A stretch of 64,000 nucleotides of DNA, taken from assembly GCF_019145195.1 (NCBI RefSeq), contig NZ_JAHSTW010000001.1, positions 558,001-622,000 of the forward strand, read 5' to 3'. Of the stretch, positions 8,402-16,357 are shown in pieces. Within the stretch, counting starts at the first letter, position 1; every line of letters begins with the position of its first letter. The DNA is from Pseudomonas siliginis. Its GTDB lineage: Bacteria; Pseudomonadota; Gammaproteobacteria; Pseudomonadales; Pseudomonadaceae. The notes under the pieces are model-generated. The model was not told where the DNA came from and did no database searches. It was given only the letters and a program-made list of their open reading frames with translations. The position numbers and the translations under genes were made by a program.

Positions 8402-8848
8402 ATGAGCAGGCAGCAGGGTTTTACGTTGATCGAGTTGATGGTGGTGCTGGTGATCATCGGGATTGCCAGCGCGGCGATCAGTTTGAGCATCAAGCCCGAT
8501 CCGTTGCAGTTGTTGCGCAAGGATGCCGAGCGGGTTGCGCAGTTGTTGCAAGTGGCGCAGGCCGAGGCTCGCGCCGATGGGCGGCCGATTGTGTGGGTGG
8601 CGGATGCCAAGGGGTTTCGGTTTGGGCGGCGTGGGGATGATGGCGTGGGTTTTGAGTCGTTCAAGGAGGATGCGCAGTTGCGCCCGCGTGCGTGGCAGAG
8701 CCCGAAGGTGGAGGTGCGCGTGGAGCCCCGGCAGACGGTGGTGCTGAATGCCGAGTGGATCAATCCGCCGTTGCGGCTGATTTTGTCTGACGGGGCCAAT
8801 CGGCTGAGTGTGCTGCGCGATGGCAGTGGGCGGATCAGTATTCAATGA
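8402..8848 (+). CDS. Type II secretion minor pseudopilin GspH (HxcU-like)
   Basis: The 148-residue product begins MSRQQG/FTLIELMVVLVIIG, a type IV prepilin leader with the PilD cleavage site after Gly6, Glu at +5 and a hydrophobic assembly helix. The following region (QLLQVAQAEARADGRPIVW, ending in LSVLRDGSGRISIQ) fits the GspH globular domain. The reading frame is open far upstream, but the prepilin leader fixes the start at 8402. It overlaps gspJ by four bases (ATGA). In P. aeruginosa the equivalent genes belong to the phosphate-starvation Hxc system. Confidence 0.85.
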   Translation: MSRQQGFTLIELMVVLVIIGIASAAISLSIKPDPLQLLRKDAERVAQLLQVAQAEARADGRPIVWVADAKGFRFGRRGDDGVGFESFKEDAQLRPRAWQSPKVEVRVEPRQTVVLNAEWINPPLRLILSDGANRLSVLRDGSGRISIQ

Positions 8849-9453
8849 AGACTCAGCAAGGGTTCACTCTGATTGAGGTGATGGTCGCGATTCTGCTGAT
8901 GGCGGTGGTGAGTCTGATTGCCTGGCGCGGGCTGGACAGTGTGACGCGGGCGGACAGTCATTTGCAGGCGAGCAGTGAGCAGAGCGATGGGTTGTTGCGG
9001 GTGTTGAATCAGTTGCAGCGGGATGTGGACATGCGCGCGGGGGTGGAGTTGAGCGAGCCGCGCAAGGTCGGGGCTGAGGATGAGCCGCCGACTGCGCCGC
9101 CAGCGGTGACGGTGCGTAGCAGTGACAGCAAGGGGTTTCGGCTGGACATTATTCGTAGCGCGGCGGATCAGCCGGGGGCATTGCAGCGGGTACGGTGGTG
9201 GGTCAAGGGGGATACGTTGTATCGGGCGGTGGCTGAGGCGCGCAGTCGCTATCCGTTGCCGGCGCCTGGGAATGGGGTGGCGGTGTTGAATGAGGTGAGT
9301 GATGTGCAGGTGCGGGTTTGGGAGGTGGACAAGGGCTGGCGGCAGTTGAGCGGGAATCGGCGGGAGGATCCGTTGGGGTTGGAGATTAGTTTGAGTCGGC
9401 AGACGGCGCAGGGGGTTGAGCGGTATCGGCAGGTGATTGGGTTGTTGCAATAA
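8845..9453 (+). CDS. Type II secretion minor pseudopilin GspJ (HxcW-like)
   Basis: The 202-residue protein has the prepilin leader MKTQQG/FTLIEVMVAILLMAV and the GspJ signature WRGLDSV just after the hydrophobic helix. The C-terminal half (SRYPLPAPGNGVAVLNEVSDVQVRVW split across two strands, then LEISLSRQTAQGVERYRQV) fits the family fold. GspJ caps the pseudopilus with GspI and GspK, neither of which is present here. The gene ends at a REP cluster, and beyond it lie the minus-strand vre genes. Confidence 0.87.
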   Translation: MKTQQGFTLIEVMVAILLMAVVSLIAWRGLDSVTRADSHLQASSEQSDGLLRVLNQLQRDVDMRAGVELSEPRKVGAEDEPPTAPPAVTVRSSDSKGFRLDIIRSAADQPGALQRVRWWVKGDTLYRAVAEARSRYPLPAPGNGVAVLNEVSDVQVRVWEVDKGWRQLSGNRREDPLGLEISLSRQTAQGVERYRQVIGLLQ

Positions 9454-9473
9454 TTTGGCAGTCACCAAGCAAA

Positions 9474-9562
9474 TGTGGGAGCGAGCCTGCTCGCGAACGC
9501 GGTTGGTCAGTCAATGTTGTTGCCACTGGTAGACCGCTTTCGCGAGCAGGCTCGCTCCCACA
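9474..9562. repeat. REP doublet (REPIN)
   Basis: Two inverted REP sequences (TGTGGGAGCGAGCCTGCTCG and its complement) are separated by about 28 bp just after gspJ. Confidence 0.85.
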
Positions 9563-9607
9563 GTAGATGGGTGGTGGGTCAGTTGGGGATTGGTTGACTG
9601 ACAGGCC

Positions 9608-9918
9608 GTCATCGCTGGCAAGCCAGCTCCCACTGGGATCGAGTGCGACCGGAAGATATTGGTCAGTTGGGCAACCGCTTTCGCGAGCAGGCTCGCTCCC
9701 ACAATTGGGTTGGCGGCGGTCAGTTGCAGGTTGGTTGGCTGTTAGGTCGTCATCGCTGGCAAGCCAGCTCCCACAGGGATCGAGTGCGACCGGAAGATAT
9801 TGGTCAGTTGGGCAACCGCTTTCGCGAGCAGGCTCGCTCCCACAATTGAATTGGGGGCAGTCAGCTTTAGCTTGGTTGGCTGTTAGGCCGTCATCGCTGG
9901 CAAGCCAGCTCCCACAGA
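9608..9918. repeat. Tandem array of 141-bp REP-containing units
   Basis: GTCATCGCTGGCAAGCCAGC recurs at 9608, 9749 and 9890, so the period is exactly 141 bp, with just over two units. Each unit carries one GCTGGCAAGCC-type REP and one GCGAGCAGGCTCGC-type REP. The inter-REP spacer is nearly identical between copies, which indicates recent duplication of a REP doublet plus flank rather than independent insertion. Confidence 0.85.
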
Positions 9919-9992
9919 AAGCAAGAGCAAGATCAAGATCAAGAGATCGCAGCCTGCGGCAGCTCCTACATTTTGATCGCGGTGGGCTTTGG

Positions 9993-10931
9993 TTAGCTGA
10001 GCACTACGACGCCGCCGGGCAGTTCGGTGCATTTGACGCCGTAGGCGTCGCGGATCAGCAAGGCGACGCCGGCGAGTTGGTCGAGGTTGAAGCGGGCCTG
10101 GACGCGGCGTTGGCCGAGTTCGCGGTTGAGCAGCAGGAGCATGCCGGGGCGGTAGCGGTTGATTTCGTCGATCATCTGGCTGAGGGTCGCGCCGTTGAAC
10201 ACCAGCACTTGTTGGCGCCAGTTCATCACGGCGGCGGTGTCGACGGTTTGCACGTTGCCGATTTGCCGTGCGTCGTAGGTGACTTGCTGGCCCGCTTCGA
10301 GGCGCAGGTTGCGGCCTTCGATGGCGACGTCGACCGCGCCGTCGAGGCAGGTCACGCAGACTTGCTGGTCGGTGTTGCGCAGGTTGAAGCGGGCCTGGCT
10401 GGCGCGCAACCACCCTGCCCCGGCCTGCATCGCCAGCGGCAGGCGTGCGGTTTGCACTTCGACTTCGCCGCTGACCAGTTCAAAGCCCTGCACGCCGTTT
10501 TCGACGCTGCGCTGGTTGATGCGGGTCTGGGTGTTGAGCTCGAGGCTGACGCCTTGCGCCGGTTCGACCCGACGTTGCTGGCCGACTTCGGTGATGTAGT
10601 CGGCGCCCAGCCCTTCGAAGCCACCGGGAATCGTGCCGCGCACCAGCAGGAATGCGGCGGACGCGGCAATCGCGCCGCCGAGAAATGCCCGTCGACCGAA
10701 GCTGCGTCGGCCCTGCAACGCTTCGGCGGCCGGTTGCAGGTGATGCCACAGCCGCTTGGCTTCTTCGAACGCCCGGGCGTGTTCGCCGCTCCGCGCGCAC
10801 CATTCGCGCAGGGCGCGGGCGTCGGCGACGGTGGCGCGGCCCGAGGTCAGCAGGATCAGCCAATCTTGGGCTTCGCTGTGCAGAGACTCGGTGGCCGAAG
10901 GCTCGGCGGGTTTCAGTCGAAAGATGTTCAA
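9993..10931 (-). CDS. vreR: FecR-family anti-sigma regulator (VreR-like)
   Basis: The 312-residue product has the cytoplasmic anti-sigma segment (AQDWLILLTSGRATVADARAL...REWCARSGEHARAFEEAKRLW, about 20-65), one membrane helix (about 83-101, AFLGGAIAASAAFLLVRG), the periplasmic FecR domain (about 115-205) and a C-terminal DUF4974-like STN-contact region. It should hold the adjacent ECF sigma factor inactive until a periplasmic signal triggers its proteolysis. The start appears to be a TTG, with no ATG nearby. Order and strand match vreA-vreI-vreR next to hxc genes in P. aeruginosa, which is the main reason for the specific name. Confidence 0.85.
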   Translation of the reverse strand: MNIFRLKPAEPSATESLHSEAQDWLILLTSGRATVADARALREWCARSGEHARAFEEAKRLWHHLQPAAEALQGRRSFGRRAFLGGAIAASAAFLLVRGTIPGGFEGLGADYITEVGQQRRVEPAQGVSLELNTQTRINQRSVENGVQGFELVSGEVEVQTARLPLAMQAGAGWLRASQARFNLRNTDQQVCVTCLDGAVDVAIEGRNLRLEAGQQVTYDARQIGNVQTVDTAAVMNWRQQVLVFNGATLSQMIDEINRYRPGMLLLLNRELGQRRVQARFNLDQLAGVALLIRDAYGVKCTELPGGVVVLS

Positions 10932-10963
10932 ACGCGCAAATTCTCAACGGATTAATCGGGTCA

Positions 10964-11515
10964 CTATTCGCTAGACGGTTTTCCGGCCCCGCGACCGAAC
11001 CGCTGAAACACTTTTCTTTCCAGTTTCGCTGCGCAGAAGCCCAACGCGGCTTTGATTTCCTTCTCGACCATGCGCGTGGAAATGCCGAAACGCTGGGAGA
11101 TTTCCAGGTGTGGCGCCTCTTCCAGCCGCGCGGCGATGAAGATTCGCCGACGTCGTGCGGGCAGTTCGTACAAGGCGCTGAGCAGGGCCTGCATCTCCTT
11201 TTGCCCACCGACCACCCGCGCCGGGTCGAGGGCTTCGTCGCCCAGTTGCAGCAGTTCCTCGACTTCGGTGCCGGTGAGCAGGCGCGCATCGGCCTGACGG
11301 CGGTCGGCGGCGATGTTAAGGGCCATGCGATACAGGTAGGCGTTGGGCTTGAGCAGGTTCGGCGGGGTCTCCATGCGATCGACCCGCAGCCAGGTTTCGT
11401 GCAGCACGTCGTTGGCCAGGTCCTCGGAGCCGAGGCGGCGGCGCAGGCGCACGCGAAAATCCTCGTAGGAGCTGAGGAATAGCTGGCCCATCGTGCTTTG
11501 TCCGGCGTCTTTCAT
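10964..11515 (-). CDS. vreI: ECF sigma factor (VreI-like)
   Basis: The 183-residue product shows sigma region 2 (LFLSSYEDFRVRLRRRLGSEDLA..., with NDVLHETWLRV) and region 4 (LYELPARRRRIFIAARLE, then LEISQRFGISTRMVEKEIKAA), spaced as in iron-starvation-type ECF factors. The ATG at 11515 was chosen because it overlaps the vreA stop as ATGA and has GGAG upstream; in-frame starts up to 11545 would lie inside vreA. In P. aeruginosa VreI is made under phosphate starvation and activates the hxc cluster and its own neighbours. Here most of the hxc target genes are missing. Confidence 0.88.
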   Translation of the reverse strand: MKDAGQSTMGQLFLSSYEDFRVRLRRRLGSEDLANDVLHETWLRVDRMETPPNLLKPNAYLYRMALNIAADRRQADARLLTGTEVEELLQLGDEALDPARVVGGQKEMQALLSALYELPARRRRIFIAARLEEAPHLEISQRFGISTRMVEKEIKAALGFCAAKLERKVFQRFGRGAGKPSSE

Positions 11516-12273
11516 CCCCCGGAAACTCCTTCCCATCTCGTGCATTCCATGCGTTTCCCTGACGACTCCGGTAACAACAGCAACGTGACCGGCTGGCGCA
11601 AGGCGCTGGGCGTCGGCCGATCGATTGTGAGGTTGCGAAAACTTTCCACCAGCGCGTTATCGCGCCGTACATCGCCGGTCGAAGTGACCAACCGGTTGTG
11701 CTGCACCACGCCGTCGCGCCCGACCCACACCTGCAACACCGCGCGATAACTGCCCGGCCGGGTCAGCGGCGAGCGGCACAGCTTGCGCTCGATCGCCGCT
11801 TGCACCGCCGTCGCATAACTGCGGTTGACCGCGACCGCAGCCGGCGTGGGTTTGTCCGTCGCCACTGGCAGGTCTTCCACCTGCGCCGCTTGCAGGGTGA
11901 ATGCGTCGGCGCGGGCGTAACGCGCCATCAACCCGGTGCCGCCGAGCAGATGGCGCAAGGCGTCGGCGGCGGTGAATTCGCCATCCACGGCGAGGGAGCG
12001 GCGGCCCCGGCTCAACTGGCTGTCGACCAGCACGGCAACGCCCGTGGCGCGGCTGTATTGATCCAACGCCCGAGCGAGTTCCTGCGCCGGGATGTGCAAG
12101 GTCAGTCGCATATCCGCCGCTATCGGATCACCATGGGCCGCGCTGGCCAGCAGACCGAGTAGCCACCCCAGACCCGCGCGGCGCACAAGCGTCGCCGAGC
12201 ACTGAAGACTGATCCGCGAACTGCCTCGCTGCACGACTGGCGCACCCCTGAAAATCGCTATCCTGCGGGGCAT
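11512..12273 (-). CDS. vreA: STN-domain/TonB-like CSS sensor (VreA-like)
   Basis: The product is up to 253 residues: a signal peptide (hydrophobic LGWLLGLLASAAHG around 35-48), an STN domain (LTLHIPAQELARALDQYSRA to LLGGTGLMARYARADAFTL, about 57-130) and a C-terminal TonB-type energy-transducer domain (YATAVQAAIERKL, then YRAVLQVWVGRDGVV). There is no beta-barrel. This receptor-less architecture is the hallmark of VreA of the PUMA3 system. A PHO box immediately upstream of the ATG at 12273 suggests the true start may be the in-frame GTG at 12234, which has AGGGG upstream. It is the first gene of the vreA-vreI-vreR operon. Confidence 0.85.
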   Translation of the reverse strand: MPRRIAIFRGAPVVQRGSSRISLQCSATLVRRAGLGWLLGLLASAAHGDPIAADMRLTLHIPAQELARALDQYSRATGVAVLVDSQLSRGRRSLAVDGEFTAADALRHLLGGTGLMARYARADAFTLQAAQVEDLPVATDKPTPAAVAVNRSYATAVQAAIERKLCRSPLTRPGSYRAVLQVWVGRDGVVQHNRLVTSTGDVRRDNALVESFRNLTIDRPTPSALRQPVTLLLLPESSGKRMECTRWEGVSGG

Positions 12274-12275
12274 TT

Positions 12276-12293
12276 ATGACTCTGGTATGACGG
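12276..12293 (-). promoter_or_regulatory. Putative PHO box (PhoB site) for vreA
   Basis: Minus-strand CCGTCATACCAGAGTCAT matches the two-half consensus CTGTCAT-N4-CTGTCAT at 11 of 14 positions, with correct 11-bp periodicity. PhoB control of the vre operon is established in P. aeruginosa. The site lies so close to the first ATG that translation probably starts downstream. Confidence 0.65.
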
Positions 12294-12383
12294 GCAGTGC
12301 AAAAAAACCATCACGGGTTTTGCGCCGCGCTTGCACTAGACTCAAACCCAGAGCGGCCCAATCGGGCGGGCCAGGAGGCGGAC

Positions 12384-12686
12384 ATGAAAACGCGGTGGAT
12401 GTGGGTCTTGCTGATGACGGTGGGCGCGGCGCAGGCCGAGGAGCCGCTAGGCTGTGTCGAGGTCACGGTCGGCGGTTACAAGGCGCCGAATTACGATTGC
12501 CTGAGCCAGCAGATGGGCAACAACCCCGACGGTGCGGCGGCGGCGCAGAAGAACATGGAAGCGTTGAATGTGCCGGTGCACAAGCGCGCGCCCAATCAGG
12601 TCGGGCTGGCGACCCCGGCGGCGACCAGTACGCGGATGGGGAATACATTTGGCACATCAGTGAAACCGCAACGGCCGGCGAATTGA
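12384..12686 (+). CDS. Small exported protein, unknown function
   Basis: The 100-residue product has a clear signal peptide (MKTRWMWVLLMTVGAAQAEE; cleavage after AQA) and a short mature chain with two Cys (LGCVEVTVGGYKAPNYDCL) and a Gln/Asn-rich middle. AGGAGG lies 7 bases before the ATG, which fixes the start at 12384 although the frame is open further upstream. It is divergent from vreA, so the same PHO-box region may influence it. The family is not recognised. Confidence 0.75.
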   Translation: MKTRWMWVLLMTVGAAQAEEPLGCVEVTVGGYKAPNYDCLSQQMGNNPDGAAAAQKNMEALNVPVHKRAPNQVGLATPAATSTRMGNTFGTSVKPQRPAN

Positions 12687-12742
12687 ATCGCACTGTGGGT
12701 GCTGAGGGGATTTAGCCCCTGTGGTGAGGGGATGGGTGCTTT

Positions 12743-13183
12743 TCAGTCGCTCGGGGTCTGGCGGAAGCTGACGGCCAGGCGATTCCAGCTATTGATCGTG
12801 CTGACCGCAACCGTCAGGTCTACCAGTTCACCTTCATCAAATTGCTCGCGCGCCTGCTGGTAGACGTCATCCGGCACGTGGCTTTCGGCCAACAGCGTCA
12901 CCGCCTCGGCCCAGGCCAGCGCCGCCCTTTCGCGGGGGTTGAAGAAGTTGCTGTCGCGCCACACCGCGATCGCGTAAAGACGCCGATCACTCTCCCCGGC
13001 TCGCCGCGCGTCCACCGAATGCATGTCGGTGCAGAAGGCGCAGCCGTTGAGTTGCGAAGCGCGGATCCGGATCAATTGCAGCAGCGGCGCTTCGATGCTC
13101 AGGTTGGCGGTCAGCGCCTCCATGGCAAGCATCGCTTTCATCGCCTTGGGCGACGCGTTGTAGTAATCCAGACGCAGGGACAT
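12743..13183 (-). CDS. AhpD-like carboxymuconolactone decarboxylase-family protein
   Basis: The 146-residue product carries the AhpD core: IRASQLNGCAFCTDMH, with the redox pair Cys48-Cys51 and His55, followed by helical ERAALAWAEAVTLLAE and ELVDLTVAVSTINSWNRL. Proteins of this type act as alkylhydroperoxidases or reduce thiols in the cytoplasm. It is transcribed divergently from a MocR-type regulator across a REP-rich gap; this pairing is frequent in pseudomonads and suggests control by that regulator. The exact substrate is not indicated. Confidence 0.85.
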   Translation of the reverse strand: MSLRLDYYNASPKAMKAMLAMEALTANLSIEAPLLQLIRIRASQLNGCAFCTDMHSVDARRAGESDRRLYAIAVWRDSNFFNPRERAALAWAEAVTLLAESHVPDDVYQQAREQFDEGELVDLTVAVSTINSWNRLAVSFRQTPSD

Positions 13184-13300
13184 GGCGCGGCTCTCGGCAG
13201 GCGGAATGACGAGTTCACGGTACGGGCTGTGCAGGCTGTGTTACAGCCCCAATTCCATGAATTTCGGCTACACCACTGAACCTCGGCCAAACGCAATACC

Positions 13301-13521
13301 TGTGGGAGCGAGCCTGCTCGCGAAAGCGGTTTCCCAGACAAATATTCATCCACTGCACCACCGCCATCGCTGGCAAGCCAGCTCCCACAAGGTTTAACGT
13401 CGTTCACAAGATTTGTGCACGCCGCAAAAACTGTGGGAGCTGGCTTGCCAGCGATAGCGGAGTGTCAGACAACGAATCTGTTCAATGACACACCGCCTTC
13501 GCGAGCAGGCTCACTCCTACA
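13301..13521. repeat. Two REP doublets
   Basis: REP pairs at 13301-13390 and 13431-13521, each an inverted couple of GGGAGCNNGCNTGC-type motifs. They fill most of the 13184-13627 divergent intergenic region. No gene is seen there; promoters for both flanking genes must be in the outer thirds. Confidence 0.85.
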
Positions 13522-13627
13522 AGGAACATGTGCCAATTTGCGGTTTTTCCTCCACGCAACTACTGCCAAAAGCCCAACGACGCTAATCTGACCGACACCT
13601 CACTCAACACCCGGGAGCCTCGTCGGT

Positions 13628-15061
13628 ATGGAACTTCATGTCGTGATCAACGGCCGCAAGGATCTTGCCGGTCAGTTGTATCAGCAGTTGCGCGCGGCGA
13701 TTGAATCCGGGCGACTGGCGGCGGGTACACAATTGCCGCCGAGCCGCTTGCTGGCCGAGCAATTGGGCATCTCGCGCAAGACCATTTCCGACACCTATGC
13801 GCAGCTGACCTACGAAAATTTCCTCACCGGGGTGATCGGCAAAGGCACCTATGTCAACGCCCGCCCGGCGCAGGTGCAGCGCAAGCAGAGCCACACCGAG
13901 CTGGCCAGTGCCGAGGTGATCGAGAGCTGGCGCAATCTGCCGGTGTTCCTCCGTCACCCGACGCTGCAAGGTTCGCTGCGCTACGACTTCATCGGCGGCG
14001 CCACCAGCAAAGGCCAGTTCCCCCACGACGACTGGCGCCGCTGCGTCGCCCATGCGATGCGACAGATGGCGCAGTCGAAAGGCTTCTACAGCGTCGCCGA
14101 AGGCTTGCCGGCGCTGCGCAATGCGATCGCCCGGCACATCGCCTTTTCCCGTGGCATCAACTGTCAGGACGAGGACATCGTCGTGTGCAACGGCGCGCAG
14201 CAGGCGCTGGACCTGATTGCCCGCGTACTGACCCGTCCCGGCAGTCTGGTGGCCATGGAAGACCCCGGCTACCCGCCCGCGCGCTTGTTGTTCGGCACGC
14301 ATGGCGCGGAGGTGGTCGGGGTGCCGGTGGATGCCGAGGGCATTCAGGTCGAGCACATTCCCGATGGCACGCGGCTCATTTACGTCACCCCGTCGCACCA
14401 GTTTCCGCTGGGCATGGCGATGAGTCAGGCGCGCCGCGAGGCCCTGCTCGCCCGTGCCCACGAGCTCGGCGCGATCATCATCGAAGACGATTACGACAGT
14501 GAATTCCGCTACGAAGGCCGGCCTACGGATTCGCTGTACAACCTCGATCAGCGCGGCATCGTCGCCTACGTCGGCACCTTCTCGAAAACCCTGCTGCCGG
14601 AGTTGCGCCTGGGCTACGCGATCCTGCCGCCGTCGATCATCGAGGCGGTGATCCGCGCCAAACAGCTCACCGATCTGCACGCCTCGACTCTGCCGCAATG
14701 GGCGCTGGCCAAGTTCATCGCCGAGGGTTGCCTGCTCAAGCACATCCGCCGCTGCCACACGATCTACGCGCAACGTCGCGAACGCATCCTGGAGCGCATG
14801 GCCACCGACCTTGCGCCATGGTTGCAAGCCGTGCCGGCCAGTGCCGGGTTTCACATGGCGGTGTTCTGCAAGGTGCCGATCGATCTGCCGTTGGTCATCG
14901 AGCTGGCAAAAAAGGTCGAGGTCGGCCTGTATGCGATCAGTGGTTTCTACTACCAGCAGCCGGCGAAAGAAGGCCTGTATTTCGGCTTCGGCGCCATCGA
15001 AACCCTGGACATCGACATTGCCCTCGATCGCCTGCGCGACATCCTCGAACAGCTGTCATGA
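13628..15061 (+). CDS. MocR-family transcriptional regulator (GntR HTH plus aminotransferase domain)
   Basis: The 477-residue protein joins an N-terminal GntR winged helix (LAGQLYQQLRAAIESGRLA to LGISRKTISDTYAQL, about 10-78) to a fold-type I aminotransferase domain (about 110-470). The PLP-binding lysine is expected at Lys320 in TFSKTLLPELRLGY, and EDDYDSEFRYEGRP is the usual cofactor-pocket segment. MocR proteins sense PLP or an amino compound and regulate a divergent gene, here the AhpD-like protein. A GGGAGC sequence about 12 bases before the ATG could serve in ribosome binding. Confidence 0.88.
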   Translation: MELHVVINGRKDLAGQLYQQLRAAIESGRLAAGTQLPPSRLLAEQLGISRKTISDTYAQLTYENFLTGVIGKGTYVNARPAQVQRKQSHTELASAEVIESWRNLPVFLRHPTLQGSLRYDFIGGATSKGQFPHDDWRRCVAHAMRQMAQSKGFYSVAEGLPALRNAIARHIAFSRGINCQDEDIVVCNGAQQALDLIARVLTRPGSLVAMEDPGYPPARLLFGTHGAEVVGVPVDAEGIQVEHIPDGTRLIYVTPSHQFPLGMAMSQARREALLARAHELGAIIIEDDYDSEFRYEGRPTDSLYNLDQRGIVAYVGTFSKTLLPELRLGYAILPPSIIEAVIRAKQLTDLHASTLPQWALAKFIAEGCLLKHIRRCHTIYAQRRERILERMATDLAPWLQAVPASAGFHMAVFCKVPIDLPLVIELAKKVEVGLYAISGFYYQQPAKEGLYFGFGAIETLDIDIALDRLRDILEQLS

Positions 15062-15184
15062 GCCGTTGGTATAAGGCTTTTACCGCCGATTGGTTATTGG
15101 TGATTCACGGCGGCAGGCCTATTCTGCACAGGCGTTATCCCTCAGTGAGCAGGATTCGTCCGGCCTGATTCAGGAGTGTGAGCA

Positions 15185-15478
15185 ATGTCCAACGAAGTGA
15201 TCAACACGGTTGAAGTGAAGGCTGTTGCGGGCCGCTCGGAAGAGCTCGGCAAGCAATTGCAGAAGATCGTCGACACCCTGCGCGAAACCCCGGGCTGCGA
15301 TTCCTACCTGGTCGACCGCTGCCCCGAAGACAGCCACCGCTGGACGGTCAGCGCGCGCTGGCAGTCGGAAGCGGCGATGCAGGCGCATTTCAACCGGCCC
15401 GAGGCGCAGGGGTTTATCGACCTGATCGATAGCCGCCTGGCCAATAGCGTGGATTTCAACAGCTTTCCCATCGTCTGA
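15185..15478 (+). CDS. Antibiotic biosynthesis monooxygenase (ABM) domain protein
   Basis: This 97-residue single-domain ferredoxin-like protein follows the ABM pattern: NTVEVKAVAGRSEELGKQLQ, then a middle RETPGCDSYLVDRCPED and WTVSARWQSEAAMQAHFNRP. ABM proteins form dimeric barrels that oxidise quinol-like substrates or serve as small stress proteins. AGGAG lies about 9 bases before the ATG. It is downstream of and co-directional with the MocR gene, with a gap of about 120 bases, so it could be independent. No substrate can be inferred. Confidence 0.82.
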   Translation: MSNEVINTVEVKAVAGRSEELGKQLQKIVDTLRETPGCDSYLVDRCPEDSHRWTVSARWQSEAAMQAHFNRPEAQGFIDLIDSRLANSVDFNSFPIV

Positions 15479-15485
15479 TATGCCC

Positions 15486-15556
15486 CGTTCGCGAGCAGGC
15501 TCGCTCCCACATTGAAATGCGATCAACTGTGGGAGCGAGCCTGCTCGCGAAGACGA
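15486..15556. repeat. REP doublet
   Basis: Two inverted REP motifs (TTCGCGAGCAGGCTCGCTCC and its complement) separated by about 15 bp, immediately after the ABM gene. Confidence 0.85.
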
Positions 15557-15680
15557 TTTGCGCCACACAGAAATCCTTCCGAGGCCAATTGGTCACCTGA
15601 TCTTTGCGAATATTGGCCGTTTGAACCGGCCACATTGCGGCCTACTGTGAGCACACCCCCACCATCACAGGTAACCCGCC

Positions 15681-16082
15681 ATGAAAGCCCTGCACCTCGT
15701 CGCTGCCGCCCTCGCCTTCACCCTCTCTGCTTCGGCAATGGCCCAAGATCCGTCCGAGAAAATCACCGTCCTGCAGGAACAACTGCTGAAAAACGCCCCC
15801 GGCAAGAAAGCCATGATGATCGAAGTCGACTACCAGCCCGGGCAATCCTCGATCGCCCATAAGCACGAAGGCACGGCGATGGCTTACGTGCTCGACGGCG
15901 AAGTGATTTCCCAAGTCAAAGGCGAACAGGCGATCACTTACAAGAAGGGCCAGTTCTGGTACGAGCCGGCCGGTTCCGAGCATCTGGTGTCGAAAAACGC
16001 CAGTTCGACCAAGCCTGCCAAGTTGCTGGTGTTCATGGTGCTGGCCCCGGATGAGCAGGTGCTGATCCCGCTGGAAAACTGA
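15681..16082 (+). CDS. Exported cupin-domain protein
   Basis: The 133-residue product has a signal peptide (MKALHLVAAALAFTLSASAMAQ) and a single cupin barrel with motif 1 in AHKHEGTAMAYVLDGEV (two His and a Glu as metal ligands) and motif 2 in GQFWYEPAGSEHLVS. It is therefore a periplasmic small cupin with a probable metal site. The substrate is unknown; related proteins include quercetinase-like and sugar-binding cupins. It appears monocistronic, with repeats on both sides. Confidence 0.85.
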   Translation: MKALHLVAAALAFTLSASAMAQDPSEKITVLQEQLLKNAPGKKAMMIEVDYQPGQSSIAHKHEGTAMAYVLDGEVISQVKGEQAITYKKGQFWYEPAGSEHLVSKNASSTKPAKLLVFMVLAPDEQVLIPLEN

Positions 16083-16115
16083 TGGCTGCCTGATCACATT
16101 TGGAATGCGATCAAC

Positions 16116-16145
16116 CGTGGGAGCGAGCCTGCTCGCGAAGGCGCC
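16116..16145 (+). repeat. Single REP element
   Basis: One REP (GTGGGAGCGAGCCTGCTCGC) without an inverted partner, between the cupin and delta-60 genes. Confidence 0.8.
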
Positions 16146-16225
16146 AGACCACACACCACCAAAACCCTCAGACATCAAATCCCCGGCAAGACAGGCCATC
16201 CCGTCTTCCAAATCCACAATCATCC

Positions 16226-16263
16226 CGCGCTGTCCACTGCCAGGTCTGACAGTGGACAGCGCG
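16226..16263. terminator. Perfect 14-bp stem hairpin
   Basis: CGCGCTGTCCACTG pairs exactly with CAGTGGACAGCGCG across a 10-base loop, about 145 bases after the cupin stop and 95 bases before the delta-60 gene. There is no T-tract, so it is not a classical intrinsic terminator. It may stabilise or insulate transcripts, or be a protein-binding dyad. Confidence 0.45.
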
Positions 16264-16357
16264 ACCGAAAGCTCCCCAAATACCAGCACTGCGTTGATTT
16301 GCCGGTCCCTATCGACTGATCGCTTTACGCAAAAACAGCGTATTCGAGGAGCAGACC

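Larger units (their letters stand above)
9454..9992. other. REP-rich intergenic region between gspJ and vreR
   Basis: This convergent gap holds only repeats: one REPIN, the 141-bp tandem array and a GATCGCAGCCTGCGGCAGC element at about 9945-9968. No gene is seen. Confidence 0.7.

Noticed and set aside
9608..9918. Possible CRISPR-like repetition
   Set aside because: The period is 141 bp with nearly identical spacers and REP cores; there are no short direct repeats with unique spacers and no cas genes.
9567..10955. A 462-codon plus-strand frame running through the REP array
   Set aside because: It translates repeated REP units and then the antisense of vreR; not a gene.
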